DNA of 64,000 bases from Saprospiraceae bacterium (GTDB taxonomy: Bacteria; Bacteroidota; Bacteroidia; Chitinophagales; Saprospiraceae), in NCBI GenBank assembly GCA_958295895.1, contig CATQHI010000001.1, positions 62,001-126,000 of the forward strand. Direction: 5' to 3'. Under the pieces are notes generated by a model. It was not told where the DNA came from and did no database searches. It saw nothing but the letters and a program-made list of their open reading frames with translations. Below, piece by piece: positions 7,084-15,453 of this stretch. The first letter of the stretch is position 1; each line of letters opens with the position of its first letter. Position numbers and translations under genes: made by a program.

Positions 7084-8865
7084 ATGCGCTACCTCGTTCT
7101 CCTGCCCATCCTCCTCTGCACCTGCGGCCCCGCCGACCCCGACCCCTCCGCCGCCGCCACCGTAGATGAAGGCACCACAGATACTTTCCAGCAGCTCCTC
7201 ACCGACTACCAGGAAGGCCGTCTCCAGCTCAACCCCCTCGAGGCTACCTTCCTGGGCGACGACCGCTACAACGACCGCCTGCCCAACATGCTCTCCCAGG
7301 AGTACAAGGCCGAAAGCCGCGCCTTCTTTCAGGATTACTTTCAGCGCTTACAACAGATTGACCGCGATGCCCTCGGCCCCACCGACCGGGTGAGCTACGA
7401 CGTGCTCCACTGGGACCTAAACATCGCGCTACAGGGCTACGACTTCATGACCGAGCTGCTACCCCTCGACCAGTTTGACAGCCCCCACCTGATGATCGGG
7501 CAGCTGGCCAGCGGACAGAGCGCCCAACCCTTCCGGACCGCCGAGGACTACGAGAACTGGCTCGCGCGGCTGGAGGACTTTGCCGTAATGATGGACACCG
7601 CCAAGGTCAACCTACAGCGCGGCGCGGCAAAGGGCTACGTCCTGCCCCGCCCCCTGGCCGAAAAGCTGCTGCCCCAACTTGAAAGCCTGTCCGAGGAGCC
7701 GTTAGAGGACCACCTCTTCTACAGTCCCGTAAAGATGATGGACAGCCTTTCTACCGAAGACCGTGACCGCCTCACTCAGGAATATAAGCGTATGGTAGGT
7801 CAGCGGATCATCCCGCTCTTCACCGACCTGACGGCCTACGTGCGCGATGAGTACCTGCCGCAGACCCGCACCACCAGCGGCATCGACGCCATCCCGAACG
7901 GAGAGGCCTACTATAACTACCTCATCAAGCTTTACACCACTACCGATATGGGGGCCGACGAGATTCACGAGCTCGGCCTGAGTGAGGTGGCCCGCCTGCG
8001 CGGCGAGATGGAACGCGTGCAGGCCGAGGTCGGCTTCGAGGGGGAGCTCAAGGACTTCTTCGACTACGTCCGCACCCGCCCCGAGCTCATGCCCTTTACC
8101 AAACCCGAGCAGGTGATCGCCAACTTTGAGTCGATCTACGACCGGATGAAACCGCAGCTCAAGGTGCTGTTCAACAAGGTACCCAAGACGCCCTTCGAGG
8201 TGCGCCGCACGGAGGCCTTCCGCGAGGCCAGCGCCTCGGCGGAGTACAACCCCGGCAGTCAGGACGGCAGCCGCCCCGGCATCTTCTACGTCCCCATCCC
8301 CGCCGTGGAGGAGTACAACGTGTTCAGCGACGAGGACCTCTTCCTCCACGAAGCCATCCCCGGTCACCACTACCAGATCAGCCTTACCCTAGAGAACGAG
8401 GACTTACCCGCCTTCCGCCGTAACCTCTGGTACTCGGCCTACGGCGAGGGCTGGGCCCTGTACTGCGAGAGTCTCGGTCGTGAGCTCGGGCTGTACGAAG
8501 ACCCCTACCAGTACTTCGGTATGCTCTCGGCCGAGATGCACCGCGCCATCCGCCTGGTCGTCGATACCGGTATTCACAGCAAGGGGTGGACCCGCGAGCG
8601 CGCTATTCAGTATAGCCTCGATAATGAGGCGGAGAGCGAGGCCAGCATCGTGGCGGAGATCGAGCGGTATATGGCCATCCCCGGTCAGGCGCTGAGCTAT
8701 AAGGTCGGCCAGCTGAAGATCCGCGAGCTACGTGCCCGGGCGGAGGAGGCCCTGGGGGATGGGTTTGACGTTAGGGCCTTCCACGACTTGGTGCTGGAGG
8801 GGGGCTGTCTACCGCTGGCGGTACTGGAGCAGAAGGTCGACGGTTGGATCGCAGCAGCGAAGTAG
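7084..8865 (+). CDS. DUF885-family secreted metallopeptidase-like lipoprotein
   Basis: 593 residues. The N-terminus is a signal peptide with cysteines at 12 and 14 (PILLCTCGPADP), so it is probably a lipoprotein; the exact lipidated cysteine is uncertain. The family signature HEAIPGHHYQ (about 422-431) resembles the HExxH-type zinc site of M3-like peptidases, and YGEGWALYCESLG follows about 25 residues later, supplying the usual downstream glutamate. DUF885 proteins are widespread secreted proteins of unproven substrate, probably peptidases. The signal peptide is partly encoded by an exact copy of the dispersed 17-bp repeat (7118-7134), and another copy in reverse orientation lies directly after the stop (8866-8882), so the gene is bracketed by inverted copies. 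Confidence 0.9.
   Translation: MRYLVLLPILLCTCGPADPDPSAAATVDEGTTDTFQQLLTDYQEGRLQLNPLEATFLGDDRYNDRLPNMLSQEYKAESRAFFQDYFQRLQQIDRDALGPTDRVSYDVLHWDLNIALQGYDFMTELLPLDQFDSPHLMIGQLASGQSAQPFRTAEDYENWLARLEDFAVMMDTAKVNLQRGAAKGYVLPRPLAEKLLPQLESLSEEPLEDHLFYSPVKMMDSLSTEDRDRLTQEYKRMVGQRIIPLFTDLTAYVRDEYLPQTRTTSGIDAIPNGEAYYNYLIKLYTTTDMGADEIHELGLSEVARLRGEMERVQAEVGFEGELKDFFDYVRTRPELMPFTKPEQVIANFESIYDRMKPQLKVLFNKVPKTPFEVRRTEAFREASASAEYNPGSQDGSRPGIFYVPIPAVEEYNVFSDEDLFLHEAIPGHHYQISLTLENEDLPAFRRNLWYSAYGEGWALYCESLGRELGLYEDPYQYFGMLSAEMHRAIRLVVDTGIHSKGWTRERAIQYSLDNEAESEASIVAEIERYMAIPGQALSYKVGQLKIRELRARAEEALGDGFDVRAFHDLVLEGGCLPLAVLEQKVDGWIAAAK
7118..7134 (+). repeat. Dispersed 17-bp repeat, exact, in a signal peptide
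   Basis: Exact GCACCTGCGGCCCCGCC. It is read in frame as C-T-C-G-P-A (residues 12-17) in the DUF885 lipoprotein, spanning the lipobox. Confidence 0.8.
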
Positions 8866-8882
8866 GGCGGGGCCGCAGGTGC
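8866..8882 (-). repeat. Dispersed 17-bp repeat, exact, between convergent stops
   Basis: Exact copy on the minus strand. It begins directly after the DUF885 TAG (8863-8865), and its last base is the first base of the BNR gene stop (8882-8884, CTA on the plus strand). It therefore fills the whole gap between the two genes. Confidence 0.8.
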
Positions 8883-11800
8883 TACCGCTTGGTGGCCTCG
8901 GCGGCGGGCGGGACGAGCAGGGCCGGAAGGTCGAGCTCGCGGTAGAGGGCGTTGTAGGCGGCTACGTCCTCGTCGATGATGCGGTCTAGTACGCGCCGGT
9001 ACGTCTGCCAGTCTTGCTGCAACTCCTCCAGGCGTGCCTGTGCGCCCTGGGTGACGACCGGTACGGGGCCGTCCACACGATCCTTTAGGTTCATCAGCTC
9101 GGCGTTCAGGCGGTTGGGGAAGTTGATGACGTCCTGGAAGGTCTTTTGCTCGGGTTGAATGAGCGTATTCTCCCAGTCCGTGATGCGGTCGATGATGTCC
9201 GTCCCCTTTGCCCTTAAATCTTCCGTGCCGGATATACTCTGTAGGTTAGTATTTAGCGCTTCGACCTGCCCGCGCACGCGGCGCATGCGGTTGACGGACA
9301 GGTGGATGTCGCGTACGGCTTCCTCTACCTCTGTGAGTAGGCGCACCTGGGCGGTATAGTTGGCCGGGGTAGCCTCGATACTCGGGTCGGCAAGTAATTC
9401 GGCACGGGTGGTGACGGTGTCCGTCGGGGTAGAAAGGCGTAGCGTGTAGCTTCCGGGGGCAACGAGCCCGCCCCGGTAGTCACCCAGCACGAACACGCCC
9501 TCTACAGCCGGTAGGGTGGCGCGCCGCAGGTCCCAGTTGAAGCGGTTCAGACCGGTTTCGGCCGGTAGGGCCGGGGGCGCGGGTGGCCCCCCGGGCCAGC
9601 TTTTGGTCTTTGCCGGCTGGCTCGTGTAGCTGCGGATTACGTCGCCGGTTTCATTCAGGACTTCGAGGGTCACTACGCTGCTGTCCATTTCTTCCGGCAA
9701 GTAGTAATCAATGGTAATGCCCGCCGCGGCGTTTTCGCCCTCCCCCTCCTCCGGGCCGCCACCGGGGCTAAGCGTATACCGGTAGGTGGGTTTGGGGGTT
9801 ACGATGGCCGGGCTGTCCGGTAGCTCAGGACCCAGTTGCTGGAGGGCACCGAGATCGTCCAGCACCCAGAAGGCACGGCCGGAGGTGGCTACGATCAGGT
9901 CGTTGTCGTGGACGACGAGGTCGAGGATGGGTACGTCGGGCAGGTTCAACTTCGGTTTCTCCCAGCTTGCGCCGCCGTCGAAGGAGAGGTACAGTCCGCG
10001 TTCGCTGCCCCCGTAGAGCAGTTCGGGCCGCCTGGGGTCCTCGCGGATGACGTGCACAAACTCCTCCTCGCCGAAGCCCGTATCGATGCGTGTCCAGCTA
10101 CCGCCGTAGTCGGTGGTTCGGTAGGCTTCGGGGGTGAAGTCATTGAACTTGTAGTTCGTTACGGCCAGGTAGGCGGTGCCGGGAGTGGTGGGGGAGACCT
10201 CGATGGCATTCACCTGGTGCTCGCCCATGTCGGCCGGGGTGATCTCCTTCCAGTTGCCGCCCTCGTCCCGGGTCACCCACACGCGGCCGTCGTCCGTGCC
10301 GGCCCAAAGTTCCCCCGCTTGGTGGGGACCGGCGACCAGGTAGGTGATGGTGCCGTAGATCTCCCCACCGGCCCCCTCGTTGGTGAAGGGGCCGCCGCCA
10401 TCGACCAGTTTGCTGGTGTCGTTGCGGGTGAGGTCGGGACTGATCTCGGTCCAACTGCGGCCCCTATCCTTCGACCGCAGGACCTTGTTGCCCCCATGGT
10501 AGAAAACACTAGGATCCTGGGGGGAGGCGACGATCGGTGCGTTCCAGTTAAATCGGTACTGCATGTCGGAGGGGGGGGTAGCCAGGCCCGCCACCGGGGT
10601 GGCCATGACGTCGACCTCGGTGCCCGTTTCGTTGTCGTACACCGAGATGTTGCCCTGGTAACTGCCGCCCATCACGTAGCGGGGCGCCTTGGGGTCGAAG
10701 GCTAGGAAAGCGCTCTCGCCCCCGGCGGTGGGGTGCCAGTCAGCGGGGCCAATGCCGCCGCCGCGGGTACGGCTTACGATGTCGACGGTACTGTTGTCCT
10801 GCTGGCCGCCGTAGATGCGATAGGGCACCTGGTGGTCGGTGATGACGCGGTAGAACTGGGCGGTGGGTTGGTTGTCCTGGCTGCTCCAGCTCCTGCCGCC
10901 GTCGAAGGTGATGGCCGCCCCGCCGTCGTTGCCCAGGATCATGTTGTCGGCATCGTCGGGGTTGATCCAGAGGTCGTGCTGATCGCCGTGGTTGACCTCA
11001 ATGGTAGCGAAGCTGGCCCCGCCGTCGATGGACTTCAGGACGGGGGCATTCAGTACGTACACCTGGTTCGGGTTGACCGGGTCGGCGAAGATTTCGATGT
11101 AGTACCAGGCTCGGGCAACGGTGATGCGGTCGGTACTGGTCTGCTGCCAGCTCTTGCCGCCGTCGTCGCTGCGGTAGACGCCGCCACTATCCCGTGCCGC
11201 TTCGAGGTTGGCGAAGACGCGGTTTGGGCGGGCGGGACTGACCGATACGGCCACCTTGCCCAGGGTGTCGGGTAGGCCCTCCGTGAGTTGATCCCAGGTG
11301 GTGCCTCCGTCGGTGGTTTTGTAGAGTCCGCTGCCGGGACCGCCGCTGCGGACAGTCCAGGGGTAGCGGCGGTGATCCCACATACCGGCATAGAGCACAC
11401 GGGGGTTGGTGGGGTCCATGCTTAGGTCGGCGGCACCCGTGGTGGCATCGACGTAGAGGATCCGCTCCCAGTGCTGTCCGCCATCGGTACTACGGTATAC
11501 CCCACGCTCGTCGCTATCACCGTGTACGGCTCCCTGTACGGCTACGTAGAGGTGGTCGGGATCCTGGGGGTGCACCACGATGTCTGCAATGTGCCGGCTG
11601 CTGTCTAGGCCGAGGTGCTGCCAGGTAGCGCCCCCATCGCCGCTGCGGTAGACGCCATCGCCGGCCGAGGTCATCACGCCCCGTACGGCGTGCTCGCCGG
11701 TGCCGGCGTAGAGTACGTTGGGGTCGGAGGGGGCCACGGTGAGGGCACCGATGGAACCGGTATTGAGCTGTCCGTCGGAGATGTTACGCCAGTGGTGGCC

Positions 11801-12022
11801 CGCGTCGTCGGTCCGGAAGATGCCGCCGCCCACTCCACCGAAGTAGTAGCGCAGCGGGTAGCCGGGTACGCCGGTGACCGTATTGGTCCTTCCCCCACGG
11901 AAGGGGCCGATATTGCGAAACTCCAGGCTTTTGAATCGCTCACTGCGGGTGGTGTCGGCCACCCCCTGGGCGGGGACCAGGAGCGGGAAGCAGAGCAGTA
12001 GGAGGGTAGGGAGTAATCTCAT
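8882..12022 (-). CDS. Secreted BNR/sortilin-type beta-propeller protein
   Basis: 1046 residues with a clear signal peptide (MRLLPTLLLLCFPLLVPAQ). The first 700 residues are beta-propeller repeats with many Asp-box/BNR motifs such as GVYRSTDGGQHWE, GLYKTTDGGTTWD, GVYRSDDGGKSW and LYLSFDGGASWE, the pattern of the VPS10/sortilin-type or 'glycosyl hydrolase' annotated proteins of Bacteroidota. The remaining 300 residues include beta strands with ITIDYYLPEEM and LNRFNWDLRRATLP and then a helical tail (EEAVRDIHLSVNRMRRVRGQ) typical of the same large family. No catalytic glycosidase residues can be assigned, so the label 'glycosyl hydrolase' would be unsafe. It probably acts in the periplasm or at the cell surface. 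Confidence 0.88.
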   Translation of the reverse strand: MRLLPTLLLLCFPLLVPAQGVADTTRSERFKSLEFRNIGPFRGGRTNTVTGVPGYPLRYYFGGVGGGIFRTDDAGHHWRNISDGQLNTGSIGALTVAPSDPNVLYAGTGEHAVRGVMTSAGDGVYRSGDGGATWQHLGLDSSRHIADIVVHPQDPDHLYVAVQGAVHGDSDERGVYRSTDGGQHWERILYVDATTGAADLSMDPTNPRVLYAGMWDHRRYPWTVRSGGPGSGLYKTTDGGTTWDQLTEGLPDTLGKVAVSVSPARPNRVFANLEAARDSGGVYRSDDGGKSWQQTSTDRITVARAWYYIEIFADPVNPNQVYVLNAPVLKSIDGGASFATIEVNHGDQHDLWINPDDADNMILGNDGGAAITFDGGRSWSSQDNQPTAQFYRVITDHQVPYRIYGGQQDNSTVDIVSRTRGGGIGPADWHPTAGGESAFLAFDPKAPRYVMGGSYQGNISVYDNETGTEVDVMATPVAGLATPPSDMQYRFNWNAPIVASPQDPSVFYHGGNKVLRSKDRGRSWTEISPDLTRNDTSKLVDGGGPFTNEGAGGEIYGTITYLVAGPHQAGELWAGTDDGRVWVTRDEGGNWKEITPADMGEHQVNAIEVSPTTPGTAYLAVTNYKFNDFTPEAYRTTDYGGSWTRIDTGFGEEEFVHVIREDPRRPELLYGGSERGLYLSFDGGASWEKPKLNLPDVPILDLVVHDNDLIVATSGRAFWVLDDLGALQQLGPELPDSPAIVTPKPTYRYTLSPGGGPEEGEGENAAAGITIDYYLPEEMDSSVVTLEVLNETGDVIRSYTSQPAKTKSWPGGPPAPPALPAETGLNRFNWDLRRATLPAVEGVFVLGDYRGGLVAPGSYTLRLSTPTDTVTTRAELLADPSIEATPANYTAQVRLLTEVEEAVRDIHLSVNRMRRVRGQVEALNTNLQSISGTEDLRAKGTDIIDRITDWENTLIQPEQKTFQDVINFPNRLNAELMNLKDRVDGPVPVVTQGAQARLEELQQDWQTYRRVLDRIIDEDVAAYNALYRELDLPALLVPPAAEATKR

Positions 12023-12088
12023 CGTTGTTATTTGCTACCAAGATAAACGGCAGTTGTCAGACCGTGAGGCGCCCGGCGTTGGGGCTAC

Positions 12089-12622
12089 CTACCGGCGATT
12101 GTCCGCCTTGATGTAGGCATTGAGCTCGCGGTAGTCCAGCTTGCCGTCGACGGACTTTAGGTAGTCGTGGATCTGTACGGCCTTCTTGGCCCGGGCCTCG
12201 AGTCCCTTGAGTTTGGCGATTTGGTAGAGCAGGCCGCGCTGCTTGCCGGGGCTGAGCTGATGGAATACCGCGTGTGCCTCGGGGTCGATGCTCCAGAGCT
12301 CGGCGGCCTCGGCCGGAAGAGGGATGCCATAGGTGCTTTCGTCGGGCAGCAAGTCAAGCGCTACCTCTTCGCCCAGGGTTAAGCTGAAGCGCTCCCGGAC
12401 TGCTTTATTGACGGTGATGAAAAAATCCCCCTTTCCATCCGGCATCAGTCCGGAGTGGATACTGCCGGACCCATTGATGTGGCAAATGACCCGGTTGGCA
12501 TTTTCTTCCCGCTCGAGGAGTTGCGCTACGACCTCGTGCGGAATGGGAAAAACAGTGTAATACACGTCTCCGTAATTCAGGTGCTCACCGGCATCCGAAA
12601 GGGTGGTAGTAAGCTGCACCAC
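12089..12622 (-). CDS. DUF1905/YdeI-like protein
   Basis: 177 residues. The N-terminal half is a DUF1905 beta-barrel (VYYTVFPIPHEVVAQLLE, then HSGLMPDGKGDFFITVNKAV and LTLGEEVALDLLPDES). The C-terminal half is the YdeI/OmpD-associated helical region (LSPGKQRGLLYQIAKLKG then RAKKAVQIHDYL). Homologues are annotated as bacteriocin-protection or OmpD-associated proteins on weak evidence; the biochemical role is unknown. Divergent from the DUF6155 gene with only 34 bases between the two starts, so they share a promoter region. Confidence 0.82.
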   Translation of the reverse strand: MVQLTTTLSDAGEHLNYGDVYYTVFPIPHEVVAQLLEREENANRVICHINGSGSIHSGLMPDGKGDFFITVNKAVRERFSLTLGEEVALDLLPDESTYGIPLPAEAAELWSIDPEAHAVFHQLSPGKQRGLLYQIAKLKGLEARAKKAVQIHDYLKSVDGKLDYRELNAYIKADNRR

Positions 12623-12656
12623 GGGCGGGGGATTTTTGGCGTTCTTGCACTAAGTT

Positions 12657-13166
12657 ATGAAACGCGATTTCAATAAGTACCTCGGTCACCTGGAAGAGGA
12701 TGAGCTGCGGACGGAACTGCAAAAGCTCTACGCCCGCTTCCCCATCCTGCGCGAGTACTACACCATGGAGCTTACCGACCCGAAGAAGGTCATCGATAAG
12801 TACAAGGTCGGGATGCGCAAGGCCTTCTTCCCTACCCGGGGCCGGGGTAAGCGCGGCCGCTCGCAGTCTAGTAAGCTGATCAAACGCTTTGCCGCCATCT
12901 CGATCCACCCCAAGGACCTGGTCGAGCTCTACTTCTACCGCGCCGAACTGATGACCGAGTACATCGGTGCCCGCCGGGTAGATAGCGAGGCCTTCCACGC
13001 TAGCACCGTCAAGACCTTTGCGCAGGCCTGCGAGCTGGCCGAGCGGGAGGTATTGCTGGACTACTTCGCCGGAGGTGCACGCCAATTGGCGGAGCTGTTC
13101 GAAGCGCAACGGCGCGACCGCCGGCACAGTCTGTGGCCCGTATTCTGCACCCACTGGGAGAATTAG
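12657..13166 (+). CDS. DUF6155-type protein
   Basis: 169 residues, mostly helical and charged, beginning MKRDFNKYLGHLEEDELRTE. A central basic patch (FFPTRGRGKRGRSQSSKLIK, about 58-77) and a segment on stem length and count (ISIHPKDLVELYFYRAELM) match my memory of DUF6155 proteins of Bacteroidota. No catalytic motif or signal peptide is visible, so it is a cytoplasmic protein of unknown function. Divergently transcribed from the DUF1905/YdeI-like gene. Confidence 0.75.
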   Translation: MKRDFNKYLGHLEEDELRTELQKLYARFPILREYYTMELTDPKKVIDKYKVGMRKAFFPTRGRGKRGRSQSSKLIKRFAAISIHPKDLVELYFYRAELMTEYIGARRVDSEAFHASTVKTFAQACELAEREVLLDYFAGGARQLAELFEAQRRDRRHSLWPVFCTHWEN

Positions 13167-13309
13167 GATCAGAGAATTGTTGAAGTAATAGAGTGAAGAA
13201 CAAAATAATTAGGTGTATTTACATAGTTAGCCGGTACATCGCTTGGAATTTCGGTGTAGTTTGCGTAAGTTAATTGCCGCGACCGGCATTGCATCCACTG
13301 GCGTTCACC

Positions 13310-13326
13310 GCACCTGCGGCCCCGCC
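13310..13326 (+). repeat. Dispersed 17-bp repeat, exact, upstream of the aldehyde dehydrogenase
   Basis: Exact GCACCTGCGGCCCCGCC located 71 bases before the dehydrogenase ATG. It is followed at 13361 and 13384 by the octamer GCAACAAC, an arrangement repeated upstream of murQ and of the AAA+ ATPase gene. Confidence 0.8.
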
Positions 13327-13396
13327 CCCATCATGCCTACCACGCATTGCCACCCGCACCGCAACAACTCAACAACTAAAAACGCAACAACCACCC

Positions 13397-14920
13397 ATGA
13401 GCACTACCGCCACCAGAAGCGCCGACACCCTGGCCAAACCGAAATTCAAAGACCAGTACGAGAATTACATCGGAGGAGAATGGACGCCGCCCACGAACGG
13501 GGAATACTTCGACAACGTCTCGCCCGTAGACGGCCAGAGCTTCACCCGCATACCGCGCTCGACCAAGGAGGACGTGGATAAGGCCGTAGCCGCCGCCTGG
13601 AAAGCCGCCCCGCAGTGGAATAATAGCTCGGCCACCGAGCGAAGCAACATCCTGCTCAAGATCGCGCAGGTGATGGAAGACAACCTCGAGGTGCTAGCGC
13701 GCTCCGAGACCTGGGACAACGGCAAGGCCCTACGCGAGACCCGCGCCGCCGATATGCCGCTGGCTGTAGACCACTTCCGCTACTTTGCCGGGGTGATCCG
13801 GGCCGAGGAGGGTGGAGTGGCCGAGCTCAACAGCGACACCGTGTCGATGAACGTGTGGGAGCCACTGGGCGTGGTGGGACAGATCATCCCCTGGAACTTC
13901 CCGATCCTGATGGCCGCCTGGAAGCTGGCCCCCGCGCTGGCCGCCGGTAACTGTGTAGTGCTGAAGCCCGCCGAGCAAACGCCCGTAGGCATCCTGCTGC
14001 TGATGGAGCTGATCGAGGACCTGCTGCCCGCCGGCGTGCTCAACATCATCAATGGCTTCGGCGTAGAGGCCGGTAAGCCGCTGGCCAGCCACCCGGACAT
14101 CAATAAGATCGCCTTCACCGGCGAGACGACGACCGGGCAGCTGATCATGCAGTACGCCAGTAAGAACATCATCCCCGTGACCCTGGAGCTGGGGGGGAAG
14201 AGCCCGAACGTATTTATGGAATCGGTGATGGAGGCCGACGATGCCTTCTTCGATAAATGCCTGGAGGGGGCGGCCATGTTTGCGCTGAATCAGGGGGAGG
14301 TGTGTACCTGTCCGAGTCGGCTGCTGGTGCAGGAGTCGATCTACGATAAGTTCATGGAGCGCTTCATCGAGCGGGTGGAGGCCATTAAGATGGGCCATCC
14401 GCTGGACCCCTCGACGATGATGGGCGCCCAGGCAAGCAACGACCAGTACGAAAAGATTCTGAAGTACATCAAGATCGGTAAGGAAGAGGGCTGTAAGGTG
14501 CTCACCGGGGGCAAACCCGCCCATGTCGACGGACTCGGCGAGGGCTTCTACATCCAGCCCACCGTGCTGGAGGGGAACAACAAGATGCGGGTGTTTCAGG
14601 AAGAGATCTTCGGTCCGGTGCTCTGCGTGACCACCTTTAAGGACGAGGCCGAGGCCATCGAGATCGCCAACGATACCCTTTACGGCCTCGGTGCCGGGGT
14701 GTGGACGCGCGATGCCCACCAATTGTACCGCATCCCCCGCGCCATTAAGGCCGGTCGGGTATGGGTGAACTGCTATCATGACTATCCCGCTCATGCGCCC
14801 TTCGGCGGGTACAAGAAGTCGGGCATCGGCCGCGAGAACCATAAGATGATGCTCGACCACTACCGGCAGACCAAGAACATGCTCATCAACTACAGCAAGG
14901 ACAAGCTGGGCTTCTTTTAG
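13397..14920 (+). CDS. NAD(P)-dependent aldehyde dehydrogenase, AldB/Adh type
   Basis: 507 residues from the ATG at 13397 ([20 protein letters not shown]); the open frame extends back to 13274 but through a repeat-bearing leader. The Rossmann and catalytic domains are intact: [20 protein letters not shown] (about 163-182), [11 protein letters not shown] for cofactor binding, FTGETTTGQ, general-base E264 in [11 protein letters not shown], and catalytic C303 in [11 protein letters not shown]. The [11 protein letters not shown] form is that of E. coli AldB-like acetaldehyde/chloroacetaldehyde dehydrogenases, so short aldehydes are likely substrates. The DUF779 gene 60 bases downstream is a recurrent neighbour of this dehydrogenase class. 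Confidence 0.94.
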   Translation: MSTTATRSADTLAKPKFKDQYENYIGGEWTPPTNGEYFDNVSPVDGQSFTRIPRSTKEDVDKAVAAAWKAAPQWNNSSATERSNILLKIAQVMEDNLEVLARSETWDNGKALRETRAADMPLAVDHFRYFAGVIRAEEGGVAELNSDTVSMNVWEPLGVVGQIIPWNFPILMAAWKLAPALAAGNCVVLKPAEQTPVGILLLMELIEDLLPAGVLNIINGFGVEAGKPLASHPDINKIAFTGETTTGQLIMQYASKNIIPVTLELGGKSPNVFMESVMEADDAFFDKCLEGAAMFALNQGEVCTCPSRLLVQESIYDKFMERFIERVEAIKMGHPLDPSTMMGAQASNDQYEKILKYIKIGKEEGCKVLTGGKPAHVDGLGEGFYIQPTVLEGNNKMRVFQEEIFGPVLCVTTFKDEAEAIEIANDTLYGLGAGVWTRDAHQLYRIPRAIKAGRVWVNCYHDYPAHAPFGGYKKSGIGRENHKMMLDHYRQTKNMLINYSKDKLGFF

Positions 14921-14936
14921 ACCCTCTCCCCCGACC

Positions 14937-14955
14937 CCTCTCCATAGGAGAGAGG
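14937..14955. repeat. CTCTCC hairpin between dehydrogenase and DUF779 genes
   Basis: CCTCTCC, loop ATA, then GGAGAGAGG, preceded by another CCCTCTCCC run. It has the look of the dispersed CCCTCTCC intergenic element also seen at 54661-54690. It may act as a weak attenuator or mRNA-stability element between the two co-directional genes; no U tract follows. Confidence 0.45.
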
Positions 14956-14980
14956 AGAAATAACCAGCCTGTGTAATTTT

Positions 14981-15316
14981 ATGTCGAGAGTAGATATTAC
15001 GGACGACGCCCGCGCCATCATCGATAAGCTCCGCGCGCAGCACGGTCCCCTCATCTTTCACCAGAGTGGGGGCTGCTGTGATGGGAGCTCGCCGATGTGC
15101 TTTCCGGAGGGGGAGTTTTACATCGACGATAATGACGTACTACTGGGGAAGATACACGGCTGTCCCTTCTACATGTCGAAGTTTCAGTACGAATACTGGA
15201 AGCATACGCACCTGACCCTGGATGTGACGGAGGGGCGGGGGGCGAGCTTTTCGGCGGAGGTGCCGCTGGGGCTTCGGTTTGTGATCGACTCGCGGTTGCT
15301 GGTGGAGGGGGAGTAG
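14981..15316 (+). CDS. DUF779 protein, aldehyde dehydrogenase partner
   Basis: 111 residues. The conserved DUF779 cysteine-rich signature is present: QSGGCCDGSSPMCFP (about 27-41), followed by GCPFYMSKFQYEYWKHT (about 61-77). The clustered cysteines suggest metal or thiol chemistry but no function has been proven to my knowledge. DUF779 genes are repeatedly found next to AldB/Adh-type aldehyde dehydrogenases, as here, which suggests a role in activity, maturation or regulation of that enzyme (inference). Confidence 0.88.
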   Translation: MSRVDITDDARAIIDKLRAQHGPLIFHQSGGCCDGSSPMCFPEGEFYIDDNDVLLGKIHGCPFYMSKFQYEYWKHTHLTLDVTEGRGASFSAEVPLGLRFVIDSRLLVEGE

Positions 15317-15337
15317 GGGCCTGGCGGCTTCCGTTCA

Positions 15338-15390
15338 CCACGGATGGGCCTGCGGCCTACACGGAGGGCTTCACGGAGGTTTCACGGAGG
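15338..15390. repeat. CACGGA repeat run
   Basis: Four copies of CACGGA (CACGGAT, then three CACGGAGG forms) in 53 bases, followed by an ACAGAGAGG/ACAGAGG pair and an AGAAGC-TAGC-GCTTCT hairpin (15421-15436). It fills the gap between the DUF779 gene and the 3' end of ileS. I recall similar CACGGAGG intergenic runs from other bacteria; no role is known to me. Confidence 0.5.
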
Positions 15391-15453
15391 ACTCGTCTCT
15401 ACAGAGAGGGGTACAGAGGTAGAAGCTAGCGCTTCTGAGGGAGAAGCAACCAA

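Noticed and set aside
8882-12022. A glycosidase (sialidase) with BNR repeats.
   Set aside because: Asp-box repeats alone do not make a sialidase; the arginine triad and the tyrosine/glutamate nucleophile of sialidases cannot be placed.
13730-15061. A 443-codon frame on the minus strand opposite the aldehyde dehydrogenase.
   Set aside because: It lies entirely against a clearly conserved dehydrogenase and DUF779 gene, has low-complexity translation and no recognisable motif; long antisense frames are common in GC-rich genes. The same holds for frames at 9836-10705, 40098-41138 and 1571-2245.
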